In this document: positions 25,795 to 34,388 of the stretch, one piece after another | How the letters are laid out: each line of letters opens with the position of its first letter | How positions within the stretch are numbered: position 1 is the stretch's first letter | Assembly (NCBI RefSeq): GCF_030063135.1 | Contig: NZ_JASISO010000045.1 | Coordinates: forward strand, 1-64,000 | Reading direction: 5' to 3' | Source: Streptomyces sp. G-G2 | GTDB taxonomy: Bacteria; Actinomycetota; Actinomycetes; Streptomycetales; Streptomycetaceae | DNA: 64,000 nt | Position numbers and translations under genes: made by a program | Notes under the pieces: model-generated | What the model was told of the DNA's origin: nothing | The model's database searches: none | The model's input: only the letters and a program-made list of their open reading frames with translations

Positions 25795-26571
25795 CTACCC
25801 GGTGCCGCGGGACTCGGCGATACGTTCGGCCTCGGCCAGCGCCCGGAGTTGCCCCGGGGTGACGCCGTCCGGTATGGGTACCGGCGCCGGGGTGCGCAGC
25901 GGCGGCTGCCAGCCCGTCTCCGGCTCCCAGCGCCGCACGATCCGCGCGGGCGCCCCGGCGACGACGGCGTGATCGGGCACCTCGCCGCGTACGACGGCCC
26001 CGGCGGCCACCACCACGTTGCGGCCGAGCCGGGCGCCGGGCAGGATCACCGCGCCGGTGCCGAGCCAGCAGCCCGGGCCGATCTCGACGGGCGCGCTGCG
26101 CGGCCACTGCTTGCCGACGGGCTCGTGCGGGTCGTCGTAACTGTGGTTCGTGGAGGTGATGTAGACCCCGGGCCCGCAGAACGTGTCGGAGCCGATGGTG
26201 ATCCGGGTGTCGGCGATGACGTGGCTGCCGCGCCCGAGGACGACGCCGTTGCCGAGGACCAGCACCGGATCCGGGCCGAGGTCGAGGTCGGGCATCATCC
26301 CGGCGGTCAGCGTGACCTGTTCGGCGATGATGCAGTGGTCGCCGAGGCGGATCCAGGGCTCGCCGAAGACGGTGCCCTGGGGGAAGGCCAGGCGGGTGCC
26401 GTGGCCGATGGCGCCGAAACGAAGCCGTCCGGGGGTCTGCGCGGTGACCGCGCCCGCCTCGCGCACCCAGCGCCAGCCCGCGTGGACGGCGCGGCTCGCG
26501 ACCCGGCGGCGCAGGGCGGTCAGGGCCGCCAGGACCTCCCCGGAGGAGAACGTGTTTCTGTTCTTCGGCAC
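25795..26571 (-). CDS. Hexapeptide-repeat (left-handed beta-helix) acyltransferase
   Basis: A 258-residue protein of the maltose/galactoside O-acetyltransferase class. Repeats of the [LIV]-G-x4 type run from about residue 60 to 210 (FGAIGHGTRLAFPQGTVFGE, WIRLGDHCIIAEQVTL, VEIGPGCWLGTGAVILPGA). TSTNHSYDD contains the usual catalytic histidine, and GAVVRGEVPDHAVVAGAPA is the classical end of the helix. GTG 26571 has TACCGT six bases before it. It is encoded on the same strand upstream of the Pls-like gene, whose C-terminal half has related domains, so it might modify the same product; this is inference. Confidence 0.82.
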   Translation of the reverse strand: MPKNRNTFSSGEVLAALTALRRRVASRAVHAGWRWVREAGAVTAQTPGRLRFGAIGHGTRLAFPQGTVFGEPWIRLGDHCIIAEQVTLTAGMMPDLDLGPDPVLVLGNGVVLGRGSHVIADTRITIGSDTFCGPGVYITSTNHSYDDPHEPVGKQWPRSAPVEIGPGCWLGTGAVILPGARLGRNVVVAAGAVVRGEVPDHAVVAGAPARIVRRWEPETGWQPPLRTPAPVPIPDGVTPGQLRALAEAERIAESRGTG

Positions 26572-26577
26572 CCGGCC

Positions 26578-26583
26578 ACGGTA
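26578..26583 (-). promoter_or_regulatory. -10 box TACCGT, leaderless-type promoter
   Basis: TACCGT on the minus strand lies six bases before the GTG of the acyltransferase gene; no Shine-Dalgarno sequence lies between. Confidence 0.45.
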
Positions 26584-26702
26584 GTGGGCCGGGCCGGGGG
26601 CATCCGGACGGGCCTGCTGTGATCTTCACCCCATCGGTGGGGCGGCGGGCCGCGTGGCCTACGGTGCGAGGAGCGCGGCATCCGGAAGCAGAGGAAGAGA
26701 AC

Positions 26703-27248
26703 ATGACGTTTCAGGCGGGCCAGGCGTACGTCGCCGGTGTGGGCGGTAAGGAGCCGGCGATCCACCCGGAGGCGTTCACCGCGCCGACCTCCGTCGTGGT
26801 CGGCGACGTCAGTGTCGGCGCGGGGTCGAGCATCTGGTACTCGGCGGTGCTGCGCGCCGACTGCGGCCCGGTCACCCTCGGCGCGGACAGCAACGTGCAG
26901 GACAACTGCACCGTCCACGTCGACCCCGGGTTCCCGGTGACCATCGGCGACCGGGTCTCCATCGGCCACAACGCCGTGGTGCACGGCTGCACCGTCGAGG
27001 ACGACTGCCTGATCGGCATGGGCGCGACGGTCCTCAACGGCGCGGTGATCGGCGCGGGCTCCCTGGTGGCCGCCCAGGCACTGGTTCCGCAGGGCATGGT
27101 CGTCCCGCCGGGCTCGCTGGTCGCGGGCGTCCCGGCGAAGGTCCGGCGCCCGCTGTCCGACGAGGAGCGCGCGGGCATCAGCCTGAACGCCACGATGTAC
27201 GTCGAGCTGGCGAAGCAGCACCGCGCGGCCGCCGAGGACGCCGGATAG
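26703..27248 (+). CDS. Gamma carbonic anhydrase-family protein
   Basis: A 181-residue trimeric left-handed beta-helix protein. Hexapeptide repeats run through SVVVGDVSVGAGSSIWYSAV and VTLGADSNVQDNCTVHVDPG. The three zinc histidines fit VHVD and SIGHNAVVHGC; the RAD arginine/aspartate after the first repeat block (VLRADCGPV) is also typical. It hydrates CO2 or, in many bacteria, has an unknown role. GAGGAAGAG a few bases before ATG 26703 fixes the start. It is divergent from the acyltransferase gene. Confidence 0.88.
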   Translation: MTFQAGQAYVAGVGGKEPAIHPEAFTAPTSVVVGDVSVGAGSSIWYSAVLRADCGPVTLGADSNVQDNCTVHVDPGFPVTIGDRVSIGHNAVVHGCTVEDDCLIGMGATVLNGAVIGAGSLVAAQALVPQGMVVPPGSLVAGVPAKVRRPLSDEERAGISLNATMYVELAKQHRAAAEDAG

Positions 27249-27272
27249 CACCGCCCGCCCTCGCCCCGACGA

Positions 27273-27522
27273 TCAGCGGGCGCGGTCGGTCGCGCCCGAG
27301 GGCAGCGCCGCGCCGATGGCCAGTGGAGCGGTCGCGGTGAGGAGCAGCGCCGCCCTCGGGAGGGTCCACCCTCCCGAGGCGGTGCGCAGGAGGCCCACCG
27401 CGCAGGAGGTCCACCGCGAAGGGGCCGACCGCGGCGACCAGGCAGCCCAGCGACCAAGCGAGGCACGGCAGGGCGGTGACCCGCGCCGGGGTGCCACCGC
27501 TGTCGCCGATCCCGGCCGGCAC
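27273..27522 (-). pseudogene. Small membrane protein gene broken by a 16-bp duplication
   Basis: From GTG 27522 one frame reads as two-helix membrane protein (LPCLAWSLGCLVAAVGPFAVDLLR), then loses sense; the sense resumes in another frame as TASGGWTLPRAALLLTATA to a stop at 27273. At the junction CCTCCTGCGC occurs twice, 16 bases apart; removing one 16-base unit joins DLLR directly to TASGGW in frame. So a small tandem duplication explains the break. The gene family is not known to me; it lies directly after the DedA gene. Confidence 0.45.
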
Positions 27523-27611
27523 CAGCGGGAACGAGCAGAACCTCGGACGGCCACGACAGCCACGACGGGCACGCCCCTCCGCGCCGGATCCCGCTCGACC
27601 CGGCACCGGAC

Positions 27612-28280
27612 TCAGTCGGCCACGACCCCGGCCGTCACCTCGGGGCCGTCGCCCCGGGCCTCGGACTCGGCGGCGGCCGCCGACTTCTTCGCCCGGCTGC
27701 GCAGCACCAGCATCGAGGTGACCCCGATCAGCGCCGCGGCCGCCAGCCCCAGCCAGGAGAACCGCTTCAGCCACGCTTCCGCGACGACCCCGATGTAGTA
27801 GACGGCCATCGTGGTGCCACCGGCCCAGATGATCCCGCCGAGCACATTGGCGATCAGGAACTTCCAGTACGGCATCCGCAGCACACCCGCCAGCGGCCCC
27901 GCGAACATCCGCAGCAGCGCCACGAACCGGCCGAAGAAGACGGCCCACATGCCCCACTTCTCGAACGACCGCTCCGCCATGGCGACATGGTGTTCCCCGA
28001 AGTGCCGGGGGAACTTCCGGCCGAGACGGGCCAGCAGCGGTTTGCCGCCCTTGCGGCCGATCGCGTAGCCGATGGAGTCCCCGACGACCGCGCCCGCGCT
28101 CGCGCAGGCGCCCAGCACCAGCGGATTGATGTCGCCGTTCTGCGAGGCGAGCAGCGCCGCGCTGACCAGGACGAACTCCCCGGGGAGCGGAATGCCCACG
28201 CTCTCCACTCCGATGACCAGCCCGACCAGCAGATAGACGCTGACCGCCGGGATGGTCTCCAGCCATTCCTGGACGTGCAC
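27612..28280 (-). CDS. DedA-family membrane protein
   Basis: A 222-residue DedA protein. IGVESVGIPLPGEFVLVSAA holds the conserved glutamate and proline re-entrant loop; DSIGYAIGRKGGKPLL and FGRFVALLRMFAGPLAGVLRM hold the arginine block. The C-terminal tail is charged. GTG 28280 is preferred because GGGAGG lies seven bases before it; the longer frame to 28331 has no site. Undecaprenyl-phosphate or phosphatidylethanolamine translocation is known for some relatives; the substrate here is open. It is the second DedA of the window and only distantly similar to that at 17805. Confidence 0.87.
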   Translation of the reverse strand: MHVQEWLETIPAVSVYLLVGLVIGVESVGIPLPGEFVLVSAALLASQNGDINPLVLGACASAGAVVGDSIGYAIGRKGGKPLLARLGRKFPRHFGEHHVAMAERSFEKWGMWAVFFGRFVALLRMFAGPLAGVLRMPYWKFLIANVLGGIIWAGGTTMAVYYIGVVAEAWLKRFSWLGLAAAALIGVTSMLVLRSRAKKSAAAAESEARGDGPEVTAGVVAD

Positions 28281-28343
28281 CGGTATTGCCTCCCACAGCC
28301 CTGGTCCCCCGGTGCGTCCGCTCGGACGCACCGACCGGGCAGC

Positions 28344-30863
28344 CTACCGGCCGGGCGACCGGACCATCGCGGCCGCCCTCAGCGGAAGTTCCCGCGAGGA
28401 GCGCCCCACCCACACCTCCCGGCGCCCGGTGCCCACCGCCCAGGCGTGCGGTCCCGGGTGCCAGGCGGAGAGAGAGCGCGGGTCCAGGTCCACGGTGATC
28501 CGCCGGGCCGCTCCGGGCGCGAGGGCGATCCGCCGGTACCCGGCAAGGGCCCGCACCGGCTGGTCGAGTCCGAGGTCCGGCGAGGGGCCGAGGTACACCT
28601 GCGCCACCTCCGTGCCCTTGCGGCGGCCGGTGTTGCGCACGGTGAATTCCACGCGCAGGCCGCTCCCCCGGGGGCGCACCGTCAGCTTCTCGTACTGCCA
28701 GGTGGTGTACGAGAGCCCGTGCCCGAACGGGAAGAGCGGGGCCACCCGCTGCGCGTCGTACCAGCGGTGGCCCACGTGGACGCCCTCGGAGTACTCCTGG
28801 CGCCCGCCCACGCCCGGGTAACGCAGCGGGTCGGCGCCGACCGGGGTGGCGTGCTCGTCGGCCGGGAAGGTCTGGGTGAGCCGCCCCCCGGGGTCCGCGT
28901 CGCCGAAGAGCACGTCGGCGGTGGCGCCCGCGCCCTCCTGGCCCGGGTAGTACATCTGGAGCACCGCGCCGGTGCGGGCCAGCCACGGCATGGCGGTGGA
29001 CGAGGAGGTGTTGAGGACCACGGTGGTGCGCGGGTTGACGTCGGTGACCGCCTCGATCAGCGCGTTCTGGCCGCCCGGCAGCGCGAGGGTGGTGCGGTCG
29101 CTGCCCTCGGTGGCGTCCTCGTAGGCGAACAGCACCACGCTGTGGGCGGCCTTGGCGGTCCGGACCGCCTCGGCCAGGCCGGCGGCCCGGGTGGCGCGGG
29201 TGGTGTGGCGCAGCCGGAAGCGCAGGCCCTGGTCACCGCCGTGGGCGGCGACGGTCAGCCGGTGGGTTCCGGCGGCGAGGGCGAGGGTGCGGCGCCGGAC
29301 GGTGAGCCCGTCGGGGGCCGTGCCGAGGAGGCCGCCCACGAAGTACTCGGCGACGCCCTGGCGGACGGGGAAGAGTTCCACGCCGTCGAGGCGCACCTCG
29401 GGACGCGTACCGGTGTAGTGGACGAGCAGGCTCCACTCGTCGGGCGCGGCCAGGGTGAACTCGCCCTCGTAGCGGTGGTCGCGGCCCGCGTCCACGCGCT
29501 GGTCGTCCAGGTCGGCGGCCGGTGCGAGCAGGCCCGCCGGGAGCGGTCGGCCGTACAGGTCCTCGCCGGGGGCGTGGCGGACCTCGGCTCCCGCACCGGC
29601 CCGGGCCCGGATCGCGGCCAGCGGGCTCGCCGCCCGGTCCCGGTCGGGGACGACGTGGGCGCTGCCGCCGCCGCTGACGAAGGGCACCTGACCGGTGGGC
29701 CCGATGACGGCGACGGACCGGGCGGCGGGCCCGGCCAGCGGCAGGGTGCCCTTCTCGTTGCGCAGCAGGGTCGCCCCGGCGACGGCCACCCGCCGGGCGA
29801 TCGCGGCACCGGCGGCGGGATCGCGGACCGGCCGGGCGGCGGGCGGCGCGTCGAGCAGGCCGAAGCGGTCCATGGTGCTCAGCACCCGGCGGACGGCGAG
29901 GTCCACGGCGTGCCGGGGCACCGATCCGGCGCGCACCGCCTCCCGCAGCGGTTCCCCGAAGTGGGTGCCGTCGGGCATCTCCATGTCGAGGCCCGCGGTG
30001 ATGGCGGCGACGGTGCTGTGGGTGGCCTGCCAGTCGGACATCACCCAGCCGTCGAAGCCCCAGCGCCCGCGCAGGAGTTCACCCAGCAGCGGCTCGCTCT
30101 CGCAGGCGTGGGCGCCGTTGACCTTGTTGTACGCGCCCATCACGGCGCCCGTCCCGGCGGTGACCGCGGCCTCGAAACCGCGCAGCTCCGTCTCGTGGAG
30201 GGTCCGTTCGTCGGCGATCACGTCGACCGTGTCGCGGCCCTTCTCCTGGTTGTTGAGCGCGAAGTGCTTGACGGTGGCGATCAGCCCCTCGTCCTGGATG
30301 CCGCGGATCATCTCGGCGACCAGGTCGGCGGTGAGCCGGGGGTCCTCGGAGAAGGTCTCGAAGTTGCGGCCCGCGAAGGGGGTGCGGATCAGGTTGACCA
30401 TGGGCGACAGGAGGACGTCCTGGCCGAGCGCGCGACCCTCCCGGCCGATGATCCGGCCGTAGGCGCGGGCGAGGGAGGGGTCGAAGGCGGAGGCGAGCAG
30501 GACGGGCGCGGGCAGCGCGGTCGCGGGCAGCCGCACCCGTACCCCGGCGGGCCCGTCGGCGAGCCGCAGCGCCGGGATGCCGAGGCGCGGTACGCCGGGC
30601 ACGTATCCCGCCTGGCCGAGCGGGGCGGGATCGGCGGCGCCGTGCAGCAGGGCGGTCTTCTCGTCGAGGGTCAGCCGCTCCAGCAGCGCGTCCACCCGAG
30701 CCCCGCCGCCGGGCCGGGCGACGGCCCCGGCCCTGGTCGCGCGGGTGGCGCTGCGGGCCCCCGCGCCCGGTGGTACGGCGGACACGCAGCCCCCGGCCCC
30801 CAGGGCGGCGCCCGCCGCGCCCAGCAGCCTGATGGCGGTACGACGGGACACGGCCTCGCTCAT
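28344..30863 (-). CDS. Secreted GH3 beta-glycosidase with PA14 domain (Tat lipoprotein)
   Basis: An 839-residue exo-acting beta-glycosidase. The signal has a twin-arginine (SRRTAIRLLG) and a lipobox-like LGAGGC, so it is probably a Tat-exported lipoprotein. The GH3 barrel includes GRNFETFSEDPRLTADLVAE and VKHFALNNQEKGR, and the nucleophile aspartate in GWVMSDWQATHS near residue 276. A PA14-like insert (about 450-560) lies between the two catalytic domains, and a fibronectin-III-like domain (GTEVAQVYLG) ends the protein. ATG 30863 is chosen; the open frame beyond it runs into a strong hairpin. The substrate is probably a beta-glucoside or xyloside. Confidence 0.9.
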   Translation of the reverse strand: MSEAVSRRTAIRLLGAAGAALGAGGCVSAVPPGAGARSATRATRAGAVARPGGGARVDALLERLTLDEKTALLHGAADPAPLGQAGYVPGVPRLGIPALRLADGPAGVRVRLPATALPAPVLLASAFDPSLARAYGRIIGREGRALGQDVLLSPMVNLIRTPFAGRNFETFSEDPRLTADLVAEMIRGIQDEGLIATVKHFALNNQEKGRDTVDVIADERTLHETELRGFEAAVTAGTGAVMGAYNKVNGAHACESEPLLGELLRGRWGFDGWVMSDWQATHSTVAAITAGLDMEMPDGTHFGEPLREAVRAGSVPRHAVDLAVRRVLSTMDRFGLLDAPPAARPVRDPAAGAAIARRVAVAGATLLRNEKGTLPLAGPAARSVAVIGPTGQVPFVSGGGSAHVVPDRDRAASPLAAIRARAGAGAEVRHAPGEDLYGRPLPAGLLAPAADLDDQRVDAGRDHRYEGEFTLAAPDEWSLLVHYTGTRPEVRLDGVELFPVRQGVAEYFVGGLLGTAPDGLTVRRRTLALAAGTHRLTVAAHGGDQGLRFRLRHTTRATRAAGLAEAVRTAKAAHSVVLFAYEDATEGSDRTTLALPGGQNALIEAVTDVNPRTTVVLNTSSSTAMPWLARTGAVLQMYYPGQEGAGATADVLFGDADPGGRLTQTFPADEHATPVGADPLRYPGVGGRQEYSEGVHVGHRWYDAQRVAPLFPFGHGLSYTTWQYEKLTVRPRGSGLRVEFTVRNTGRRKGTEVAQVYLGPSPDLGLDQPVRALAGYRRIALAPGAARRITVDLDPRSLSAWHPGPHAWAVGTGRREVWVGRSSRELPLRAAAMVRSPGR

Positions 30864-30886
30864 GGGGGCTCCCGGGAAGCGGCGAC

Positions 30887-30921
30887 GGGCGGGGGCGGCC
30901 CGCGCCGGGCCGCCCCCGCCC
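30887..30921. terminator. Very strong 15-bp hairpin
   Basis: GGGCGGGGGCGGCCC pairs perfectly with its complement across a five-base loop. It lies after the VapB-like gene (leftward) and only 23 bases before the GH3 start codon, so it is either the terminator of the upstream gene or part of the GH3 leader. Confidence 0.65.
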
Positions 30922-31021
30922 ACTGTGCGCCACCCGCCCGCGCGTCCCGCCGGGACGCGCCACCCGGGGGCGCGCCCTTCCACTGATGGGACGCACCGGC
31001 CCCCGGCGGCCCCGGGCGCGC

Positions 31022-31225
31022 TCAGCCCTGGGGCGGCTGCACAACCGTGGCGTCCCGGTCCCGCCGGTTGTCGTCACCGCGCTCGACCCGGGCCTCCGTA
31101 CGGTGCCCGCGCGCGATGTAGTCGCGGACGACCACCTCGACCGCGTCCTGCGGGGATCCGACCCCCGCGAGGACCATCACCTCCACCACCAGCTCGGCGT
31201 CCAGGCTGATACTGACCTTGGCCAC
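31022..31225 (-). CDS. Small VapB-like (ribbon-helix-helix) protein
   Basis: A 67-residue protein starting at GTG 31225 (AKVSISLDAELVVEVMVLAG, then QDAVEVVVRDYI). A short beta strand followed by two helices is the pattern of VapB/DUF2191-type antitoxins. The polar tail is rich in arginine and aspartate. GAGGGGG about seven bases upstream supports this start rather than the longer frame. No PIN-domain toxin is adjacent, so it may act as a stand-alone regulator. Confidence 0.65.
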   Translation of the reverse strand: MAKVSISLDAELVVEVMVLAGVGSPQDAVEVVVRDYIARGHRTEARVERGDDNRRDRDATVVQPPQG

Positions 31226-31317
31226 AGGTGCCCCCTCGCAGTCGTCGCGTCGGAACCCGACTCTACGTCGTACCGCCAGCCCCAACCCCCGGGCCGATCA
31301 AACGCGTTCGGTGCGGG

Positions 31318-31770
31318 CTACGCGTGGGGCCGCAACGTCCAGACGACGGTCATTTCGCCCGTCACGGCCTCGTCCTCGCGCTGGATGGCGACGGTCACCG
31401 GGAACTCGGGGCGGCCGCCCGCGTCGAGTTCGGCGATCACCTCGGCCGCCGGGCGGCCGAGGGTGGCGGTCGCCGTGACGACGCCCTTGGCCAGCTTCTT
31501 GTAGCCGATCTCGGCCCGTACGGCGAGCGGGACCGCGCGGGAGAGCTGCTCCCCGAAGGCCGCGAGCACGATCGCGCCGCTCGCCGACTCGGCGAGGGTG
31601 AACATGGCGCCCGCGTGCGGGCCGCCGACGTGGTTGTGGAACTCGGGCTGGTCGGGCAGGCGGACGACCGCGCGCTCGGGGGTGGTCTCCAGGAACTGGA
31701 GGTTCAGGGTGCGGGCCATCGGCACCGTCGCGGCGAGCAGTTCGCCCACGTTCATCTGGTCTGCGCTCAT
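31318..31770 (-). CDS. Hotdog-fold thioesterase (DUF4442/PaaI-like)
   Basis: A 150-residue protein with one hotdog domain. HNHVGGPHAGAMFTLAESAS is the central helix with its preceding loop, where PaaI-type thioesterases carry the catalytic acid/asparagine; KKLAKGVVTATATLGRPAAE is the following strand set. It hydrolyses an acyl-CoA or is a non-catalytic relative. A TAACAT box eight bases before the ATG suggests a leaderless transcript. Confidence 0.8.
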   Translation of the reverse strand: MSADQMNVGELLAATVPMARTLNLQFLETTPERAVVRLPDQPEFHNHVGGPHAGAMFTLAESASGAIVLAAFGEQLSRAVPLAVRAEIGYKKLAKGVVTATATLGRPAAEVIAELDAGGRPEFPVTVAIQREDEAVTGEMTVVWTLRPHA

Positions 31771-31778
31771 GAACGGCG

Positions 31779-31784
31779 ATGTTA
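31779..31784 (-). promoter_or_regulatory. -10 box TAACAT, leaderless-type promoter
   Basis: TAACAT on the minus strand lies eight bases before the thioesterase ATG. Confidence 0.4.
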
Positions 31785-31852
31785 CCCGTGAGTAGATGGG
31801 CTTGGCCAGAGCCGCAACGGGACCGGGCGTACCTCCCGCGCACCGCTCCCAC

Positions 31853-31858
31853 TATCGT
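31853..31858 (+). promoter_or_regulatory. -10 box TATCGT, leaderless-type promoter
   Basis: TATCGT lies eight bases before the ATG at 31867; the intervening TACCCGCC has no Shine-Dalgarno sequence. Confidence 0.5.
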
Positions 31859-31866
31859 TACCCGCC

Positions 31867-32901
31867 ATGTGGCCAGGACAGCAGCAGCCGCCCGGGGGCG
31901 AGCAGAACCCGCAGGACGCGCAGAACAACCCGTACCAGCAGCAGCCGGGACAGCCGAATCCGTACCAGCAGCCGGGGTACGGACAGCAGCAGCCCGGCTA
32001 TGGGTACCCGCAGCCGGGCTACCAGCAGCCCCCTCCGACGCAGCCGTGGGGGCAGCAACCGCAACAGCCCCCACAGCCTCCGCAGGGTGGCGGCCGGGGC
32101 TCCAGCCCCTTCGCGACGAAGACCGTCGCCATCGTGGCGGCCTCGGCCGTCGTGGTGGCCGCGGCCGTCACGGGCGCCTTCGTCCTCACGAAGGACGACA
32201 AGAAGAAGGATGTCGCCGACGACAAGCCCGCCGCCAGTTCATCGGCTCCCGTCACACCGCCCGCCCCGGCCCCGCCGACCGGCAACCCGCGCTCGGGCGG
32301 CCAGGTCGCGGCCGTCATCCCCGGCTGGAAGGTGGTCGTCAACCCGAAGTACGGGACCGCCTTCGACGTACCGGCGGACTGGAAGGTCGACGGCTCGGGC
32401 ATGTCGTACGGCATCACCGACGATTCCAAGAACGACGGCTCTCCCCTCATCAGCATGTCCGCTCCCGCCGAGTACAAGGAGGAGTGGTGCAAGGTCGACT
32501 CCGACAAGAACGGCACCGAGGAGAAGACCGCGCTCGCCACCACCGGCACCAAGGGCGGCCAGGGCGCCAAGGACACCGCTGAGGCCGCCTACAACGAGGC
32601 GGGCAACTGGGCCTTCGCCGCCTACGCGCAGAAGGCGCCCAAGGGCACCACCAAGGTGGTCGCGGCCAAGGAGTACACGACCCTCTCCGGCCTCAAGGGG
32701 CACATGGCCACCGCCAGCGTCACCGGCCTGCCCAAGAAGAACAAGTGCGACAGCGACGGCAAGTCCGTCGCCTTCAGCTTCAAGACCGCCAACGGCGACT
32801 TCTCCACCTGGGTGCTCTACGGCCCGGCCAACGTCCCGGACGAGGTCAAGCCCGAGGTCTACGAGAAGATCCTCAGCTCGATCCGGCTGGCCGCCGGCTG
32901 A
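31867..32901 (+). CDS. Membrane-anchored protein with P/Q/Y-rich cytoplasmic tail
   Basis: A 344-residue protein. Residues 1-80 are a low-complexity cytoplasmic tail of PYQQPG-like repeats; a single helix follows (KTVAIVAASAVVVAAAVTGAFVL with the first part cytoplasmic). A serine/proline linker (to about 145) leads to an outside domain of about 190 residues containing two cysteines (EEWCKVD and NKCDSDG) that may pair. This layout is widespread in Streptomyces and the function is unknown; a role at the envelope is likely from topology. The two cysteines and the basic stop-transfer KDDKKKD are visible. Confidence 0.75.
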   Translation: MWPGQQQPPGGEQNPQDAQNNPYQQQPGQPNPYQQPGYGQQQPGYGYPQPGYQQPPPTQPWGQQPQQPPQPPQGGGRGSSPFATKTVAIVAASAVVVAAAVTGAFVLTKDDKKKDVADDKPAASSSAPVTPPAPAPPTGNPRSGGQVAAVIPGWKVVVNPKYGTAFDVPADWKVDGSGMSYGITDDSKNDGSPLISMSAPAEYKEEWCKVDSDKNGTEEKTALATTGTKGGQGAKDTAEAAYNEAGNWAFAAYAQKAPKGTTKVVAAKEYTTLSGLKGHMATASVTGLPKKNKCDSDGKSVAFSFKTANGDFSTWVLYGPANVPDEVKPEVYEKILSSIRLAAG

Positions 32902-32981
32902 TCCCCGGATGATCTACGGCGCCCTTCCCCCGGTCGGCTAATCCGTTTGGATTCCCGGCCCGGGGCGGGGATAGTCCGGGG

Positions 32982-34289
32982 GTGAGCCCTCGTACCGCCC
33001 CGCGCCCTCCGTCCGCCCGCCGACGCCGACCCGAGTGGGCGGGCCGCAACTACTCGCTGCTGACCGCCGCGACGGTGGTGACGAACCTCGGCAGCCACGG
33101 CGCGCTCATCGCGGCGGCCTTCGCGGTACTGGAAGCGGGCGGCTCCGGCGGGGACGTCGGCCTCGTCGCCGCCGCCCGTACGCTCCCCCTCGTCCTCTTC
33201 CTGCTCATCGGCGGCGCGATAGCCGACCGGCTGCCGCGCCACCGCGTGATGGTCGCGGCCAACGCCCTCAACTGCCTCTCGCAGGCCGCCTTCGCGGTGC
33301 TCGTGCTCACCGGTGACCCGCAGCTGTGGCAGATGATGCTGCTCACCGCGCTGTGCGGAACCGGCACCGCGTTCTTCAGTCCGGCCGCCGAGGGCATGCT
33401 GCTCTCCAGCGTCTCCGGGGAGCACGCCAACCGCGCCTTCGCCCTCTTCCGGATGGCCATGCACGGCGCGGGCATCGGCGGGGCCGCGCTGGGCGGGGCC
33501 ATGATCGCCGCGATCGGACCGGGCTGGGTACTCGCGGTCGACGCGGTCGCGTTCGCGGTGGCGGGCGCGCTGCGATCCTTCCTCGACGTGAGCCACATCG
33601 CACCGCGGGAACCCGGCGGCGGGCTGCTGGCCGATCTGCGCGAGGGCTGGGCGGAGGTCCGTACCCGCCCCTGGCTGTGGAGCATCGTGCTCCAGTTCTC
33701 CGTGGTGGTCGCCGTCGTCGGCGCCGCCGAAGCGGTCTACGGTCCGCTGGTGGCCCGGGACCATCTGGGCGGCCCGGCTCCCTGGGGCCTGGCCCTGGCC
33801 GCCTTCGGGGTCGGCACCATCGGCGGGGCCGTCCTGATGATCGTGTGGAAGCCGCGCAGGCTGCTGCTGGTGGGCACCCTGTGCGTGTTCCCGCTGGCGA
33901 TGCCGTCGGCGGGGCTGGCGATCCCGCTGCCGACATGGGGCCTGTGCGGGGTGATGCTGCTCAGCGGACTGGCCATCGAGGTGTTCGGCGTGAACTGGAT
34001 GACCACGATGCACCAGGAGATCCCGGAGGAGAAGTTCTCCCGGGTCTCGGCCTACGACTGGTTCGGCTCGGTCTCGATGCTGCCGCTGGCCACCGCCCTC
34101 GCGGGCCCGGCCGAAACGGCCTTCGGCCGCACCAACGCCCTGTGGGGCTGCGCGGCCCTGGTCATCCTCGTCACCGCCGCCGTCCTGGCGGTCCCGGACG
34201 TCCGCCGCATGACCCGCAAACCGACGAAACCCCGCGCCGAGGGCACGCCCGTCCCGGCCGGGGAGACCCCCAGCCGCGCCGACGTGTGA
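32982..34289 (+). CDS. MFS transporter (drug-efflux/enterobactin-exporter type)
   Basis: A 435-residue inner-membrane carrier with about 12 helices. GGAIADRLPRHRVMV is the helix 2-3 MFS signature, and FFSPAAEGMLLSSV plus ANRAFALFRMAMHGAGIGG match the MFS_3/EntS group, which exports small molecules. A basic N-terminus and a charged tail flank the helices. GTG 32982 is the best start, with GATAGT six bases before it. AATCC-N4-GGATT between 32940 and 32955 could be an operator. The substrate is unknown. Confidence 0.85.
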   Translation: MSPRTAPRPPSARRRRPEWAGRNYSLLTAATVVTNLGSHGALIAAAFAVLEAGGSGGDVGLVAAARTLPLVLFLLIGGAIADRLPRHRVMVAANALNCLSQAAFAVLVLTGDPQLWQMMLLTALCGTGTAFFSPAAEGMLLSSVSGEHANRAFALFRMAMHGAGIGGAALGGAMIAAIGPGWVLAVDAVAFAVAGALRSFLDVSHIAPREPGGGLLADLREGWAEVRTRPWLWSIVLQFSVVVAVVGAAEAVYGPLVARDHLGGPAPWGLALAAFGVGTIGGAVLMIVWKPRRLLLVGTLCVFPLAMPSAGLAIPLPTWGLCGVMLLSGLAIEVFGVNWMTTMHQEIPEEKFSRVSAYDWFGSVSMLPLATALAGPAETAFGRTNALWGCAALVILVTAAVLAVPDVRRMTRKPTKPRAEGTPVPAGETPSRADV

Positions 34290-34388
34290 GGCACCGCCGG
34301 AGGCGAGCCCGGCCCGGCCGGCGTCCGCGCCGCGGCGTCCCGGGCGGATCCCCCGACCGCGAGGCCCCGGACCGCGAGCCCCGGCCCC

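Noticed and set aside
22893..25862. Open frame of nearly 1000 codons opposite the Pls-like gene
   Set aside because: It is the complement of a well-supported NRPS gene; the translation is Gly/Arg/Pro-rich with no family features.
27987..30986. Open frame of about 1000 codons opposite the GH3 gene
   Set aside because: Same reason: shadow of the GH3 and DedA genes, high-GC frame without stops.
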